Assembly (NCBI GenBank): GCA_041736705.1
Contig: JBGSTC010000026.1
Coordinates: 1 to 64,000 of the forward strand
DNA length: 64,000 nt
Origin: GWE2-51-13 sp041736705
GTDB lineage: Bacteria > Bacillota_I > Bacilli_A > Erysipelotrichales > Erysipelotrichaceae
Reading direction: 5' to 3'
In this document: one piece after another, positions 16,674 to 25,759 of the stretch
How positions within the stretch are numbered: position 1 is the first letter of the stretch
Layout of the letters: every line of letters starts with the position of its first letter
The notes under the pieces: model-generated
Database searches by the model: none
Seen by the model: the letters and a program-made list of their open reading frames with translations, nothing else
Told to the model about the DNA's origin: nothing
Position numbers and translations under genes: made by a program

Positions 16674-17196
16674 CATCATCCTTTTTCGACCATTCGTCGA
16701 AGGTATTCACGACGGCGTCTTTCGCCTTGATCGTCGCTTCGCTGGCCATCTGCACCGCATCGTTCACTTTCGTCTTCTCCAGGTCCGGTCCGCTAAAACG
16801 GTAGCCGTATCCGAAGAAGAGACTGATGATCAATAAGGGTACGGTCACCCAGAAGACAAACAGAACCAGAATGATGAAGACAAGGACCGGCAGCGCCAGG
16901 ACCACTTTCTTGTTGCGTACGACTTCGAGTTTATTGATGGTTCCGCGATGGACCCAACGCTTCACCCATTCGACGAACTGGTCCAGGGAATCGCTGTTGC
17001 TTTCTTCCCGTTGCTCTCTCTCTTCTTGGCGGTTCTGACTCGCATTGGTCGATTGCTTCGTTTCCCCTCTGCGCTTCTCGATGTTGATGATGGCTTCCAA
17101 TACATTCCCTTCCGTGACTTCCAGAGCTTCTTTGGCTTCTTGGTACGTGACTCCGGTATGTTTGACTACTTTTTCTACTTGTTCGATGGTAATCAT
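16645..17196 (-). CDS. DUF4342 protein with UBA-like N-terminus
   Basis: A 183-residue protein. Residues 1-42 form a small three-helix UBA-like fold (ITIEQVEKVVKHTGVTYQEAKEALEV), followed by a polar linker rich in Q, E, R and S, then the DUF4342 core with an RNKKVVLALPVLVFIILVLF membrane segment and a second helix (VTVPLLIISLFFGY), and a charged C-terminus. It is the first gene of an operon with the response regulator and kinase, overlapping the former by about 30 bases. Such a membrane protein may be a target or accessory of the two-component system. Function unknown. Confidence 0.8.
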   Translation of the reverse strand: MITIEQVEKVVKHTGVTYQEAKEALEVTEGNVLEAIINIEKRRGETKQSTNASQNRQEEREQREESNSDSLDQFVEWVKRWVHRGTINKLEVVRNKKVVLALPVLVFIILVLFVFWVTVPLLIISLFFGYGYRFSGPDLEKTKVNDAVQMASEATIKAKDAVVNTFDEWSKKDDDANGKNSNH

Positions 17197-17351
17197 GATT
17201 TCACCCTTTCCTTGGTTGATGCTATGATAACAAGTGAAGATGTAAATCCTCGTTCGGGTAGATTAAAAATGGATTAAAAACATGCTTTCTCTTTCTATTT
17301 TAGTGGATATCGTTTCAATTGTATAGAACTATGGAAAAGGAGACATGAAAG

Positions 17352-17828
17352 ATGAACACAAAGCAAGTCAAACTGATCGAAGACTTCCTGATGAATCAGG
17401 ACGAATCCGATCGTGCACTCTATCGGCCGATCATCGACATGCTTACCCGTTTAGGGTATACACCCAAACGGACCGCATCGGCGACCTTCGGGTTGGATTT
17501 TCGTCATCCCGTATTGAACCAAACCATCGCCAAGTTCTACCCCCATGATTTCCGTTTGAAATATTTCGCTTCGCCTGACTATTCCGAGAAATTCCACACC
17601 TCCGTCAAGAATGTGATTGAAGAGTTCCATGGAAAGTATACGGGATGCTACGGCTGCGGAAGATGCGTCGAGGAATTGTTGGGATATACCTATGTCTATG
17701 AAGACGGAAGAAAAGTGTTCCGTTGCGGAAGAGAACTCAACACCATCCCAAACGCCTCGATCGAAGATCTGGACGAAATCATGCGCTTGATTCAAACCCA
17801 ACACGACTTTTTTCTACGAGTCCGATAA
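17352..17828 (+). CDS. Hypothetical protein with Cys cluster
   Basis: A 158-residue soluble protein I do not recognise as a named family. The middle has CYGCGRCVEELLGYTYVYED followed by a fourth Cys in VFRCGRELN, a pattern that could bind zinc or an Fe-S cluster. The rest is mixed helix and strand without membrane segments or signal. SD AAAGGAG lies upstream of the ATG, with a nearer ATG nine bases earlier out of frame. It is single, convergent with rpoE, and the shared hairpin follows. A DNA- or RNA-binding zinc protein is possible; this is not supported beyond the Cys pattern. Confidence 0.7.
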   Translation: MNTKQVKLIEDFLMNQDESDRALYRPIIDMLTRLGYTPKRTASATFGLDFRHPVLNQTIAKFYPHDFRLKYFASPDYSEKFHTSVKNVIEEFHGKYTGCYGCGRCVEELLGYTYVYEDGRKVFRCGRELNTIPNASIEDLDEIMRLIQTQHDFFLRVR

Positions 17829-17846
17829 AAAAGCCGGTTTCCCGGC
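17827..17846 (-). terminator. Terminator after rpoE
   Basis: Minus strand GCCGG-GAAA-CCGGC followed by TTTTTT. It lies between convergent genes. Confidence 0.82.
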
Positions 17847-17848
17847 AA

Positions 17849-18217
17849 TTAGAATTCTTCTTCAGGTACTGGTTCTTCGCGGAAGGGCTTATCGAACTCT
17901 TCTTCCGTGTCGTCGAAGACGGAGGCCATCAAGTCATCTTCCTTGATCAGTTCTTCCTCGATGATGATGGAATCGGTGTCGATATGCGTTTCGTTGTAGG
18001 TGCGACGGGAACGTAAATCCCAAATCCCGCCGGCTAACGGTGCGAAGCGGACATCCAAGGTCATCGCCGAGAAGAACTGGGCGATTTTATTTTCGGCTTG
18101 GGAAGTCGTGAACCCGAAGGAAGTGCAGACTTTGCCCCATAATTCAACAAAGGTCATTTCTTTTCCTTGGGTCTGTAGGATGTCGAATGCGACATCGGTC
18201 ATGGATCGATTGCTCAT
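17849..18217 (-). CDS. rpoE: RNA polymerase delta subunit
   Basis: A 122-residue delta subunit, which aids promoter recycling and start-site specificity in Firmicutes. The N-terminal HARE-HTH domain (residues 1-75: MTDVAFDILQTQGKEMTFVELWGKV...) is followed by a short acidic tail rich in E and D. The tail is shorter than the B. subtilis one. It follows argS and DUF1934 on the same strand, 13 bases after argS, an order seen in many Bacilli, and ends at a hairpin terminator. Confidence 0.92.
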   Translation of the reverse strand: MSNRSMTDVAFDILQTQGKEMTFVELWGKVCTSFGFTTSQAENKIAQFFSAMTLDVRFAPLAGGIWDLRSRRTYNETHIDTDSIIIEEELIKEDDLMASVFDDTEEEFDKPFREEPVPEEEF

Positions 18218-18230
18218 GGTGTTCCTCCTG

Positions 18231-19874
18231 CTACATTTTTTCCGGTGCGCTAACCCCGATCAGGGTCAAGGCATTGCGTAAGGTGTACTGGGTGGCTTTC
18301 ACCAATCCCAGTCGTTGGGCGCTCAATGCGCCGTCTTCCAGATTCAAGACCTGGCATTCGTTGTAGAACCCGTGGAACGCGGCGGCCAGCTTCTGGATAT
18401 AGTTGCATACTTTGTGGGGTTGGCGCGTCAAGGCCGCGTCTTTGATCATCTGGGGGAAGTCGATCATGATCTTGCAGAGTTCGATTTCCTTGGGATGGGT
18501 GATTCGCTCAAACGTATCCGCGACGTCCATATTGGCGTTGCGTTGGATGGAACACATCCGCGCATGGGCGTATTGGGCGTAATAGACCGGGTTTTCATTG
18601 GATTGCTTGCTTGCCATATCCAAGTCCAGATCCATGTGGGTATCCCCTGCCCGGCTGACGAAATAATAACGGACGGCATCGACGCCGGCGGCTTCGGTCA
18701 GATCCTTGAGGGAGACCGCTTTCCCCGTACGCTTGCTCATCTTGAATTCTTCGCCGTCCTTGATCATCCGTGCCATCTGGATGATATCCACATCCAGATC
18801 GCCCGCGGGATAACCCAAGGCTTGGATGGCGGCTTTCAACCGCGCGATATAGCCGTGATGATCCGCCCCCAACAAGTCGATGAGGACGTCGTAGCCCCGG
18901 TCTTTCTTGTTGAGATGGTAGGCGATGTCCGGCATCAAATAGGTGTATAATCCGTTGCCACGAACCAACACACGGTCTTTATCGTCACCGAAATCGGTGG
19001 TTTTCAACCATGTGGCTTCTTCGTGTACGTAAGTATGGCCTTGTTCGATCAGTTTTGTCAATGCTTTTTCGACCAAACCACGATCATAGATGGATTGTTC
19101 GGAAGTCCAGACGTCGAATTCGACGTTGAACGCCAATAAATCTTCACGCAGCTTCTTGGTTTCTTCCCTTAACCCAAACGAACGGAAGATCGGTAAACTC
19201 TCTTCTTTGTCCGCGTTCACGTAGATGTCGCCGACTTCGTTGGCGAGTGTCTGTGCGATCTCGATCAGGTCTTTCCCGTGATATCCGTCTTCAGGCACGA
19301 CGGCTTCGACACCATAGTGTTGGAGATAGCGCGCCTGCAGGGATTTCGCCATGTTGTTGATCTGGTTCCCCGCGTCGTTGATGTAGTATTCGCGCGTGAC
19401 GTCATAGCCCGCGGCTTTCATGATGCGTGTCAGCGAATCCCCGATGGAAGCCCCTCTCGCATGACCCGGATGCAGATCACCAGTCGGATTGGCGGAAACA
19501 TATTCCACGTTCCATTTGCGTTTGTCGCTGGACTCGGTGTTCCCGTAGTTCGTATCTTCACTGAGTACTTTCTTGATGACTTCGGATAGACTGCCGGCTT
19601 CCATGAAAAAATTGATGAATCCCGGTCCGGCGATTTCCGCCTGGCGGATCCCGCCTTCTTTCGTATCGATCTCTTGTAGAATCGTCTGTGCGACGTTTCT
19701 TGGGTTTTGCTTCAATACTTTCGCCAAGCGCATGGCCACGTTGGATGCATAATCCCCGTGTTCCTTCGATTTCGGCTCCTCGACGACGATTTCCTCGAGG
19801 TCGATGGTTGTGTCAAACGCCTTCTTCACGGCGTTTTGTATGGCTTGTTTTAAGGCTGTTTCGATTAAATTCAT
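18231..19874 (-). CDS. argS: Arginyl-tRNA synthetase
   Basis: Class I aminoacyl-tRNA synthetase charging tRNA-Arg. The 547 residues have an N-terminal additional domain (ADD1), the HIGH-type motif in ANPTGDLHPGHARGASIGDS, the catalytic core, a KMSK-type motif in FKMSKRTGKAVSL, and the DALR anticodon-binding domain at the end. I chose ATG 19874 because GGAGG lies seven bases upstream and the start overlaps the DUF1934 stop as ATGA; an extra 7 residues from 19895 are unlikely. The operon leader is too short for a T-box. Confidence 0.96.
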   Translation of the reverse strand: MNLIETALKQAIQNAVKKAFDTTIDLEEIVVEEPKSKEHGDYASNVAMRLAKVLKQNPRNVAQTILQEIDTKEGGIRQAEIAGPGFINFFMEAGSLSEVIKKVLSEDTNYGNTESSDKRKWNVEYVSANPTGDLHPGHARGASIGDSLTRIMKAAGYDVTREYYINDAGNQINNMAKSLQARYLQHYGVEAVVPEDGYHGKDLIEIAQTLANEVGDIYVNADKEESLPIFRSFGLREETKKLREDLLAFNVEFDVWTSEQSIYDRGLVEKALTKLIEQGHTYVHEEATWLKTTDFGDDKDRVLVRGNGLYTYLMPDIAYHLNKKDRGYDVLIDLLGADHHGYIARLKAAIQALGYPAGDLDVDIIQMARMIKDGEEFKMSKRTGKAVSLKDLTEAAGVDAVRYYFVSRAGDTHMDLDLDMASKQSNENPVYYAQYAHARMCSIQRNANMDVADTFERITHPKEIELCKIMIDFPQMIKDAALTRQPHKVCNYIQKLAAAFHGFYNECQVLNLEDGALSAQRLGLVKATQYTLRNALTLIGVSAPEKM

Positions 19875-20269
19875 TCGGTTTCCTCCATTGTCCACTCGCT
19901 GACATACGCTCCGACAAGCTCATCCCCCTGGTTGAGCCGATACATCCATCGAAGACGCGAAGAAGTGATTCGCAACTGTTCCGTCAGGATGTCCAGTGAA
20001 ATCACGCCGTAGGTCGTGGATAAACTTCCAGTCTGTTTCTTAGCGGGGTTAAACGTCAACGTCGTCAAAGCTTCTCCGGTGCGCTTCAAGACCAAATGGT
20101 CTAAATACACTTCCAGAAGAACTTCCGTCGTCTTGGATTCGTTATACGTGAGCGAATACATCGCTTCGTTTTTCACGCGCAATGCCTTCCCTTGATAGAT
20201 GATTTGGGCGACTCCGGTTTCGAGTTCGGTTTGTTTGACAGTCAAATCGATTCTACGTACCTCGTTCAT
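19871..20269 (-). CDS. DUF1934 beta-barrel protein (YwiB-like)
   Basis: A 132-residue protein of the DUF1934 family, a small lipocalin/calycin-like beta barrel of unknown function that is usually encoded just before argS in Bacilli. Strand-rich sequence such as VKQTELETGVAQIIYQG and AMYSLTYNESKTTEVLLEVY supports this. The start at 20269 has GGGTGG upstream and lies directly after a good promoter; a longer frame to 20374 would overlap that promoter. Its stop overlaps argS. Confidence 0.88.
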   Translation of the reverse strand: MNEVRRIDLTVKQTELETGVAQIIYQGKALRVKNEAMYSLTYNESKTTEVLLEVYLDHLVLKRTGEALTTLTFNPAKKQTGSLSTTYGVISLDILTEQLRITSSRLRWMYRLNQGDELVGAYVSEWTMEETE

Positions 20270-20291
20270 GTTTCCACCCTTTTTCTCTTGA

Positions 20292-20319
20292 ATTATATGC
20301 AATGACAGTGAGTTGTCAA
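20292..20319 (-). promoter_or_regulatory. Promoter of the DUF1934-argS-rpoE operon
   Basis: Minus strand TTGACA (20314-20319), 16 bases, TATAAT (20292-20297), preceded by TGCA. A near-consensus sigma-A promoter; the start would be only about 15 bases before the gene. Confidence 0.88.
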
Positions 20320-20652
20320 GGGATAAACAAAAAATTCTCAAATGTCCTTGTTTGCAAAAGTAAAATCCACTCATCGATGGTTAAAAGTGTCGTTATCGTA
20401 TCTCGTTGGTGAACTTCGGATCGGTGCTTGATTTGCATCATGAAAAAAGACTCAAGTGCCGAGTCTTTATCGATAATTCAAACAATCAAGATGATAATTC
20501 ATTTTACTTATTTTAAGTTCTACGAATTAGGGAACTTTTCTGTCTAGAAAAGCATGGTTTGTTCCCTAAAACCTATCCTCGCAAACAAATTTAATCATGA
20601 ATTCAAGTACTCCTTGATTCAACCTGAACTCAGATATGCTTATCAATAATAC
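20320..20652. other. Intergenic region downstream of DUF2130 gene
   Basis: About 330 AT-rich bases between the argS operon promoter and the DUF2130 stop. One hairpin terminator is present. I see no gene or other structure. Confidence 0.6.
20442..20468 (-). terminator. Hairpin terminator downstream of DUF2130 gene
   Basis: Stem AAAGACTC/GAGTCTTT (20446-20453, 20461-20468) with TTTTTTC on the minus strand; about 180 bases after the DUF2130 stop. The other strand also has a short T stretch. Confidence 0.65.
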
Positions 20653-22152
20653 CTAGTCTTCATCCACATGCGTAGCCAGTGCATCGAACTTCGCTTTCAT
20701 CGTCGGATTCTTCCGTGTCAATTTCTTGATCGTCAGATCCTCGGCTTTATTATTGGCGAGTCTTAAATTATCTTCGGAGGACAACAACTCATCCTTTGTC
20801 TTCTGAAGGGCTCGGATCGCCTTATCGATTTCATCCACCGCAGTCTTGAATTTGCGGCTTGCAAGGTCGTAGTTACGCGCAAACCCTACTTTGAAATTGT
20901 TCAGGTCTTCTTCGAAGTTCGTGATATCCAAGTTCTGTTCGCGCATCAAACTCAACTCTTGTTTATACTTTAGAGAATTCATCGCAGCGTTACGCAACAA
21001 TGTGATGATCGGGATGAAGAATTGCGGCCGGATCACATACATCTTTGCATATTCGTGCGACACATCCACGATACCGCTATTGTAGAGTTCATTGTCCGCT
21101 TCAAGTAAGGAAACCAGGATGGCATATTCGCACTTCTTTTCCGTCCGGTCTTTATCCAACTCTTTGAAGAAGTGTTCGTTTTTCTTTTTCGTCGCAGTCA
21201 CGTCGCCTTCATTCTTCATTTCGAACATGATGGAGATGATTTCGTTTTTATATTCATCGTACTCACGATAGATATAGTCGCCTTTGCTTCCGGTTTGAAT
21301 ATCGTTGTCTTTTGTGAAGATGGCATTCTTAAAGGATGTTGCACGGATCTTGTTGAACTCGATCTCGCAGTGTTGTTCCAAGGATTCACCGAGTAATTTC
21401 GTGGACTGTCTGGTTTTGAAGTCCTTATAGAAAGCAATGACTTCATCTTTTGTCGATAGCTCTTTACGATGGCTTTCTTTAATGGTGCTAAACTCGATTT
21501 CCTTCTGTGTCGCCAACAAATCCAAGCGCGAACCCAACTCCGCTACGACTTTTTCTTTCTCCGAGAGGATTTGGGATACTTCCAGTTCTTTCGTGCTTTC
21601 GACCGTCTTCAAGGACAACTTCAACGCATTGATCTCTTCATTGAGTTTCATTGTCGTCTCCATCATCTTCTTCTCGGTTTCCTGCTTAATGAGTTCTTTT
21701 TGCTGGTCGAAACTATTCAGTTGAATCTTTAGTTCATTCAACTCTTTTTCTTTGAGTGTCAGCGCTTTCTGAGCTTCGATCTCTTTGTCTTTTTGAATCG
21801 AAATCGCCTTTGCTTCAAGTTCTTTAATGAAGTCTTCTTGCTTTCTAAGCTTCGCATTCATTTCATTCTCGACTTGATTCAACGCAAGCTGCTTATCCTG
21901 CCGACTTGCTTCCATTTTGGACTTCAATTCGAAAAGTTCTTTCTCCTTTTGAGCGAACTGAAAATCATACGTGTTTTTTGTCTTTTGTTCCATCAATGCA
22001 ATTTCCGAGGCTTGTTGCTTCTTGAAAAGCTCCAATTTCTCGTGGACTTCGGTATCGAATTCCCTCGTTTTTACTTGATTGAGTATATCCGCATAACTCG
22101 CCTCGTCGATCGTAAACTCTTTCCCGCAATGCGGGCATTTGATCTCATGCAT
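20653..22152 (-). CDS. DUF2130 coiled-coil protein
   Basis: A 499-residue protein with three parts: an N-terminal zinc-ribbon-like CPHCGKEF at residues 5-12, a long coiled coil from about 30 to 240 rich in K, E and L, and the C-terminal DUF2130 domain with FNKIRATSFKNAIFTKDNDI and GSKGDYIYREYDEYKNEIISIMFEMKNEG, a pattern resembling a nuclease-like fold (D, E and ExK-type residues). No signal peptide or membrane segment. Function unknown in the family; a link to DNA or mobile elements has been suspected. It looks slightly more AT-rich than its neighbours and has its own terminator, so it may be a recent acquisition. Confidence 0.85.
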   Translation of the reverse strand: MHEIKCPHCGKEFTIDEASYADILNQVKTREFDTEVHEKLELFKKQQASEIALMEQKTKNTYDFQFAQKEKELFELKSKMEASRQDKQLALNQVENEMNAKLRKQEDFIKELEAKAISIQKDKEIEAQKALTLKEKELNELKIQLNSFDQQKELIKQETEKKMMETTMKLNEEINALKLSLKTVESTKELEVSQILSEKEKVVAELGSRLDLLATQKEIEFSTIKESHRKELSTKDEVIAFYKDFKTRQSTKLLGESLEQHCEIEFNKIRATSFKNAIFTKDNDIQTGSKGDYIYREYDEYKNEIISIMFEMKNEGDVTATKKKNEHFFKELDKDRTEKKCEYAILVSLLEADNELYNSGIVDVSHEYAKMYVIRPQFFIPIITLLRNAAMNSLKYKQELSLMREQNLDITNFEEDLNNFKVGFARNYDLASRKFKTAVDEIDKAIRALQKTKDELLSSEDNLRLANNKAEDLTIKKLTRKNPTMKAKFDALATHVDED

Positions 22153-22238
22153 GATCTGTTCCTCCCCTTTGTTTTTGTGGTGCTTTATAATGCATTATCC
22201 GGTATGTCTTTAAGGATTTATGCCATGGACACTCATCT

Positions 22239-22260
22239 AAAAAAGCCGTTGGTTAACGGC
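22239..22260 (-). terminator. Terminator after the Xaa-Pro peptidase gene
   Basis: Minus strand GCCGTT-AACC-AACGGC followed by TTTTTT; the first arm contains the gene's TAA stop. Confidence 0.85.
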
Positions 22261-23494
22261 TCATGAAGGCTTCGATTTCTTCGACTTCTTTCAGGATATT
22301 GGGAGACAGGATTTCGTATCCTTGTTCCGTGACACGGACATCGTCTTCGATGCGGATTCCGATCTTTTCTTTTTTACTGTATAGACCCGGTTCGACCGTG
22401 ATCACATGACCCGGTTTGAGAACCATCGATTCGACTTGACCGACATCATGCGTATCCAACCCCAAGAGATGGCTTACGCCATGGTAATAGATCTCGTCGA
22501 TTTGTTCGGGGGTGTCGATGATTTTCGCATTGACGGCTTCGACGCGATAGGTTTGTTTGACGATTTCGTTAAGGGTTTGAAGAGTCACACCCGGCTTGAT
22601 CGCTTCGATGACACGTTTCTGAGCCAATAGGACGATATTGTAGAGTTCTTTTTGACGATCCGTGAACTTCCCGTTGGCCGGGAATGTCCGTGAAATGTCG
22701 GCGCAGTAGTGTCCGTATTCCGCACCCAGGTCGAAGAGCACCAATTCGCCGTCGTTGATCGTGCGGTCGTTTTGGACATAGTGGAGGATACAGGCTTCGG
22801 GTCCCGAAGCCGCGATCGTATCAAAGGAAGGCTTGGCGTTGTGGCGCGAGAGTTCATAGTTGAAGTGGGCGACCGCTTCGTATTCTTTCATCCCGGGTTT
22901 CAAGTTGCGTAAGATCGCTTCGACCCCATGTTGGGTGATGTCGACGGCTTTCTTCAGCGCTTCGATCTCGGCCGAGGTTTTGAGGGATCGAAATCCGTTG
23001 ATCGTTGTGTTCAGGTTGACGATCGTCAAGCCGGGATACAGGTCTTTGACTTTCTTTCCGAAAGTTTCCCCTTCAAACGGACGGGACTTCGTATCGAAGC
23101 GTTCCGAATCGATGTAGACGATCGAGAGGGTGTTGAAATTGACCGAACGAGCGAACGCGGCGTCGAACTGAGGGATGACTTGGATGACTTGCACCCCGCT
23201 GGTTTCGATCGCTTCTTCTTTTCGGATCGAGCGTCCGACCCATTTCTCGGCGGTCGCGTCGTATTCTTTGATGTAGAGGATTTCTTTTCTGCCTTGCGAT
23301 GTCTTGACGAGTTGCAGGACGAGCCCGTCTTCGTCAAGTCCGGTCAGATAGAAGAAATTACGGTTGACGCTGAAGGGATAGGTCGAATCGGATGAACGTT
23401 TCACCAGTTCCCCTGCGAAAAAGACCGCGCAGCTTCCTTCCTCCATTTCCGCGAACACGCGTTCACGGCGATTGATATACAGTTGATTGTCCAT
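22253..23494 (-). CDS. M24 Xaa-Pro aminopeptidase
   Basis: Cytosolic metallopeptidase removing N-terminal residues ahead of proline. The 413 residues have an N-terminal creatinase-like domain (AMP_N, INRRERVFAEMEEGS) and the C-terminal pita-bread domain. Metal ligands are visible: Asp in LVLFDLGAEYGHYCADISRTF (two Asp), His in GVSHLLGLDTHDVG, Glu in VITVEPGLYS and Glu in IGIRIEDDVRV. Its length and AMP_N domain point to PepP type. It is followed by its own terminator and lies 12 bases after the HD hydrolase gene on the same strand. Confidence 0.93.
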   Translation of the reverse strand: MDNQLYINRRERVFAEMEEGSCAVFFAGELVKRSSDSTYPFSVNRNFFYLTGLDEDGLVLQLVKTSQGRKEILYIKEYDATAEKWVGRSIRKEEAIETSGVQVIQVIPQFDAAFARSVNFNTLSIVYIDSERFDTKSRPFEGETFGKKVKDLYPGLTIVNLNTTINGFRSLKTSAEIEALKKAVDITQHGVEAILRNLKPGMKEYEAVAHFNYELSRHNAKPSFDTIAASGPEACILHYVQNDRTINDGELVLFDLGAEYGHYCADISRTFPANGKFTDRQKELYNIVLLAQKRVIEAIKPGVTLQTLNEIVKQTYRVEAVNAKIIDTPEQIDEIYYHGVSHLLGLDTHDVGQVESMVLKPGHVITVEPGLYSKKEKIGIRIEDDVRVTEQGYEILSPNILKEVEEIEAFMSR

Positions 23495-23506
23495 GTCGTA
23501 CCTTTC

Positions 23507-24730
23507 TTAATTCGCGGTTTCCCGCGGGAAATACATCTTTTCGTCTTTTTTGTTTTCACCGCGGACGATCGCTGCGACCAAGACGGATGCCTGGGAGAGT
23601 TCCTTGATTTCGTTTTTGGTATTCAGAATCCAGATCAGAGAGTTTTCTTTCTCTTGGTAGGGCGAATAAGGCCGCTGTATCGCCGTATCCAGGGCGAAGT
23701 AATACTCAGGGTCCAAGCCGGCGTCGATGACGTTCTGACGCTGCGCTTCGACTTGCTGGGGCGATTCGACTTCCGCGTATTCAAACAAACGCCGATCCAT
23801 CAAGCGGGTCCCCAGATCCTTTAGGATACTATCGCTTTCTTGTCGTGCCAGTGTAAACGCATAGAGACACGCGGCTTCATCCAGTTCGAAGTGTTCTTTC
23901 AGTGTCGGGTACCCTTCGTGGAAGAAAGGTCCAAACATGGCGAAGCGCTTTGAAATCCCCGGGTCGACCGCATTCAATACGACCAGGCGTTTGAAGAAGC
24001 GCACCAAGATCGTTTCGAAACTCCTTGATACGGGATGATAGTAGACCTGCCAGTACATATGATAGCGGGCCATGATGTAGTCTTCGATCGTATGGACGCC
24101 GCTTTCTTTGACGACGAGTTTATCGTCATGAAGACGCAAGGTCCTCAGGACGCGTTCTAAGTCGAAGGTACCGTAACTGGTCCCCGTGAAATACGCATCG
24201 CGCAAGAGATAATCCATGCGGTCGGCATCCAATTGTCCGCTGACCACTTGATTGAGGATGGGGTTTGAATGTTTGTGTTGAAGGATGTCGACGATGTGTT
24301 TGGGGAGGTCGGGATGATGTGAAACCAAGACGTCATGGATCGTGCTATCACCCAAGAGGATCAGCGCACCCATCTTTTCATGGTTGAACTCCAGGACGGA
24401 CTCGAAGGAATGCGAGAACGGTCCATGCCCGATATCGTGCAGCATCCCCGCCAACATCACTTCGATCTGTTCTTCTTCACTCAGTGCGTCCTTCAATCCT
24501 TCGACTTCGTTGACCATGCGACGGACGATTTCGTAGACCCCCAAGGAATGGGAGAAGCGCGAATGTTCGGCCGCATGATAGACCTGATGGGTCGCCCCGA
24601 GTTGATGGATCCTGCGTAAGCGTTGGAATTCGGGCGAATTCAAACAATCCCAGATCACCTGGTATTCGATATGGATGTATTCGTGGATCGGATCCCGTAA
24701 TACCTTGACTTCGTTCAGTTTACCAAACAT
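23507..24730 (-). CDS. HD-domain phosphohydrolase (YwfO/dNTPase-like)
   Basis: A 407-residue HD hydrolase. Metal ligands: His in EHSRFSHSLGVYEIVRRM, the HD pair in AGMLHDIGHGPFSHSFE, and Asp in SGQLDADRMDYLLRDAYFTG. This SRFxHSLGV...HDIGHGPFSH...DADRxDYLxRD pattern is that of YwfO-type dNTP triphosphohydrolases, which may hydrolyse nucleotides to control pools. SD GGGGG lies upstream. It sits between ispF and the Xaa-Pro peptidase on the same strand. The exact substrate is inferred. Confidence 0.88.
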   Translation of the reverse strand: MFGKLNEVKVLRDPIHEYIHIEYQVIWDCLNSPEFQRLRRIHQLGATHQVYHAAEHSRFSHSLGVYEIVRRMVNEVEGLKDALSEEEQIEVMLAGMLHDIGHGPFSHSFESVLEFNHEKMGALILLGDSTIHDVLVSHHPDLPKHIVDILQHKHSNPILNQVVSGQLDADRMDYLLRDAYFTGTSYGTFDLERVLRTLRLHDDKLVVKESGVHTIEDYIMARYHMYWQVYYHPVSRSFETILVRFFKRLVVLNAVDPGISKRFAMFGPFFHEGYPTLKEHFELDEAACLYAFTLARQESDSILKDLGTRLMDRRLFEYAEVESPQQVEAQRQNVIDAGLDPEYYFALDTAIQRPYSPYQEKENSLIWILNTKNEIKELSQASVLVAAIVRGENKKDEKMYFPRETAN

Positions 24731-24742
24731 GGGTGAACCCCC

Positions 24743-25222
24743 TTAGCCGTTCTTCTCAAGAAGAACGACGGCTTGTGCTGCGATCCCTTCGCCTCGTCCG
24801 ATGAACCCGAGTTTCTCCCCCCGGGTCGCCTTGACGCTGACTTGGTCGGTCGAAACATGCAAGGCGTTGGCAAGGCTGATCCGGATGGCATCGTTGTATT
24901 TCGCCAATTTCGGCGCTTCCAAGAGAACCAAACTATCGACGTTGACCAAATGCCAACCCAACGCTTCGACTTTCATGACGACTTCTTGAAGAAGGAGGAT
25001 CGATGAGATGCCTTTGTATCTGGGATCGGTGTCGGGAAAGTGTTTCCCCAAATCCCCCAGCGCCAACGCCCCCAACATCGCTTCCGCGATCGCATGGGTC
25101 AACACATCCGCATCCGAATGTCCTTCGGGTCCCAGGTCGCTCTCGATGGGAACACCGCCTAAAACCATATCCCTACCAATCCGTAACGGATGGATGTCCG
25201 TCGACTGTCCGATGCGCAGCAT
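24743..25222 (-). CDS. ispF: 2-C-methyl-D-erythritol 2,4-cyclodiphosphate synthase
   Basis: MEP isoprenoid pathway enzyme forming MEcPP. The 159 residues are full length for IspF. The metal site is visible as Asp8 and His10 in IGQSTDIHPL and His in GHSDADVLTHAIAEAMLGA, with the DLGKHFPDTDPRYKG loop and the C-terminal TRGEKLGFIGRGEGIAAQA. The start at 25222 has GGGGAG close upstream; the longer frame to 25261 is not supported. It shows that the MEP pathway is present. It precedes the HD hydrolase gene by 12 bases. Confidence 0.95.
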   Translation of the reverse strand: MLRIGQSTDIHPLRIGRDMVLGGVPIESDLGPEGHSDADVLTHAIAEAMLGALALGDLGKHFPDTDPRYKGISSILLLQEVVMKVEALGWHLVNVDSLVLLEAPKLAKYNDAIRISLANALHVSTDQVSVKATRGEKLGFIGRGEGIAAQAVVLLEKNG

Positions 25223-25261
25223 AACTCCCCTTCTTTCATGTAAGCCTATTATACCACGCAA

Positions 25262-25287
25262 GAAAAAAGAACGGAAACTCCGTTCTC
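25262..25287 (-). terminator. Terminator after the small membrane-protein gene
   Basis: Minus strand AGAACGGA-GTT-TCCGTTCT followed by TTTTTTC; it covers the stop region of the gene ending at 25286. Confidence 0.85.
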
Positions 25288-25759
25288 ATGCACGTTTTCT
25301 GGGTTTTGGGAAAAGCCGTCCGATCCCGTAGGAGAGCAGACAGAGGATCCCCGGGATGACGGGGTAGCCTTTATCGCTGAAGTACTCGAATAGATCGATT
25401 CCAAACGTCGTCAGGTCGTTGAACCCGCGTAAGACATTCACATAAAGCAGGTTCATGATCATGGAAAGGATGTTTGTGATGCTTTGGAAACTCGCCAGCA
25501 CCGTCATGAAACCGATCAAGAGGGCAGGCAAGATGATCCACACAAACGTGATTTCATACCATCCGATCTTTCCGCGACGTCGACCCGCCACAAAAGCGAA
25601 GATCATCCAACCCGCCACGTAGACGCAAGAGAGGACCAACACGGTGTAATCGGGAAGATCGATCGGCAGGCGATTGAGGTTCACGAAATTCAGGATATAG
25701 ATTAATGCAATGCCAAGAAAAACGAAGATGCCATCGAGAACGGGGATGTTTCTTTTCAT
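25286..25759 (-). CDS. Small hypothetical membrane protein
   Basis: A 157-residue protein with four predicted membrane helices (IFVFLGIALIYILNFV, VLVLSCVYVAGWMIFAFVAG, WIILPALLIGFMTVLASF and VIPGILCLLSYGIG). A basic loop AGRRRGKIGW separates the second and third, and a basic tail (FPKPRKRA) ends it. No motif lets me name it. It stands alone upstream of ispF and has its own terminator. Confidence 0.7.
   Translation of the reverse strand: MKRNIPVLDGIFVFLGIALIYILNFVNLNRLPIDLPDYTVLVLSCVYVAGWMIFAFVAGRRRGKIGWYEITFVWIILPALLIGFMTVLASFQSITNILSMIMNLLYVNVLRGFNDLTTFGIDLFEYFSDKGYPVIPGILCLLSYGIGRLFPKPRKRA

Noticed and set aside
20270..20300. T-box in front of argS
   Set aside because: The good promoter is only about 20 bases before the DUF1934 start, leaving no room for a T-box leader.
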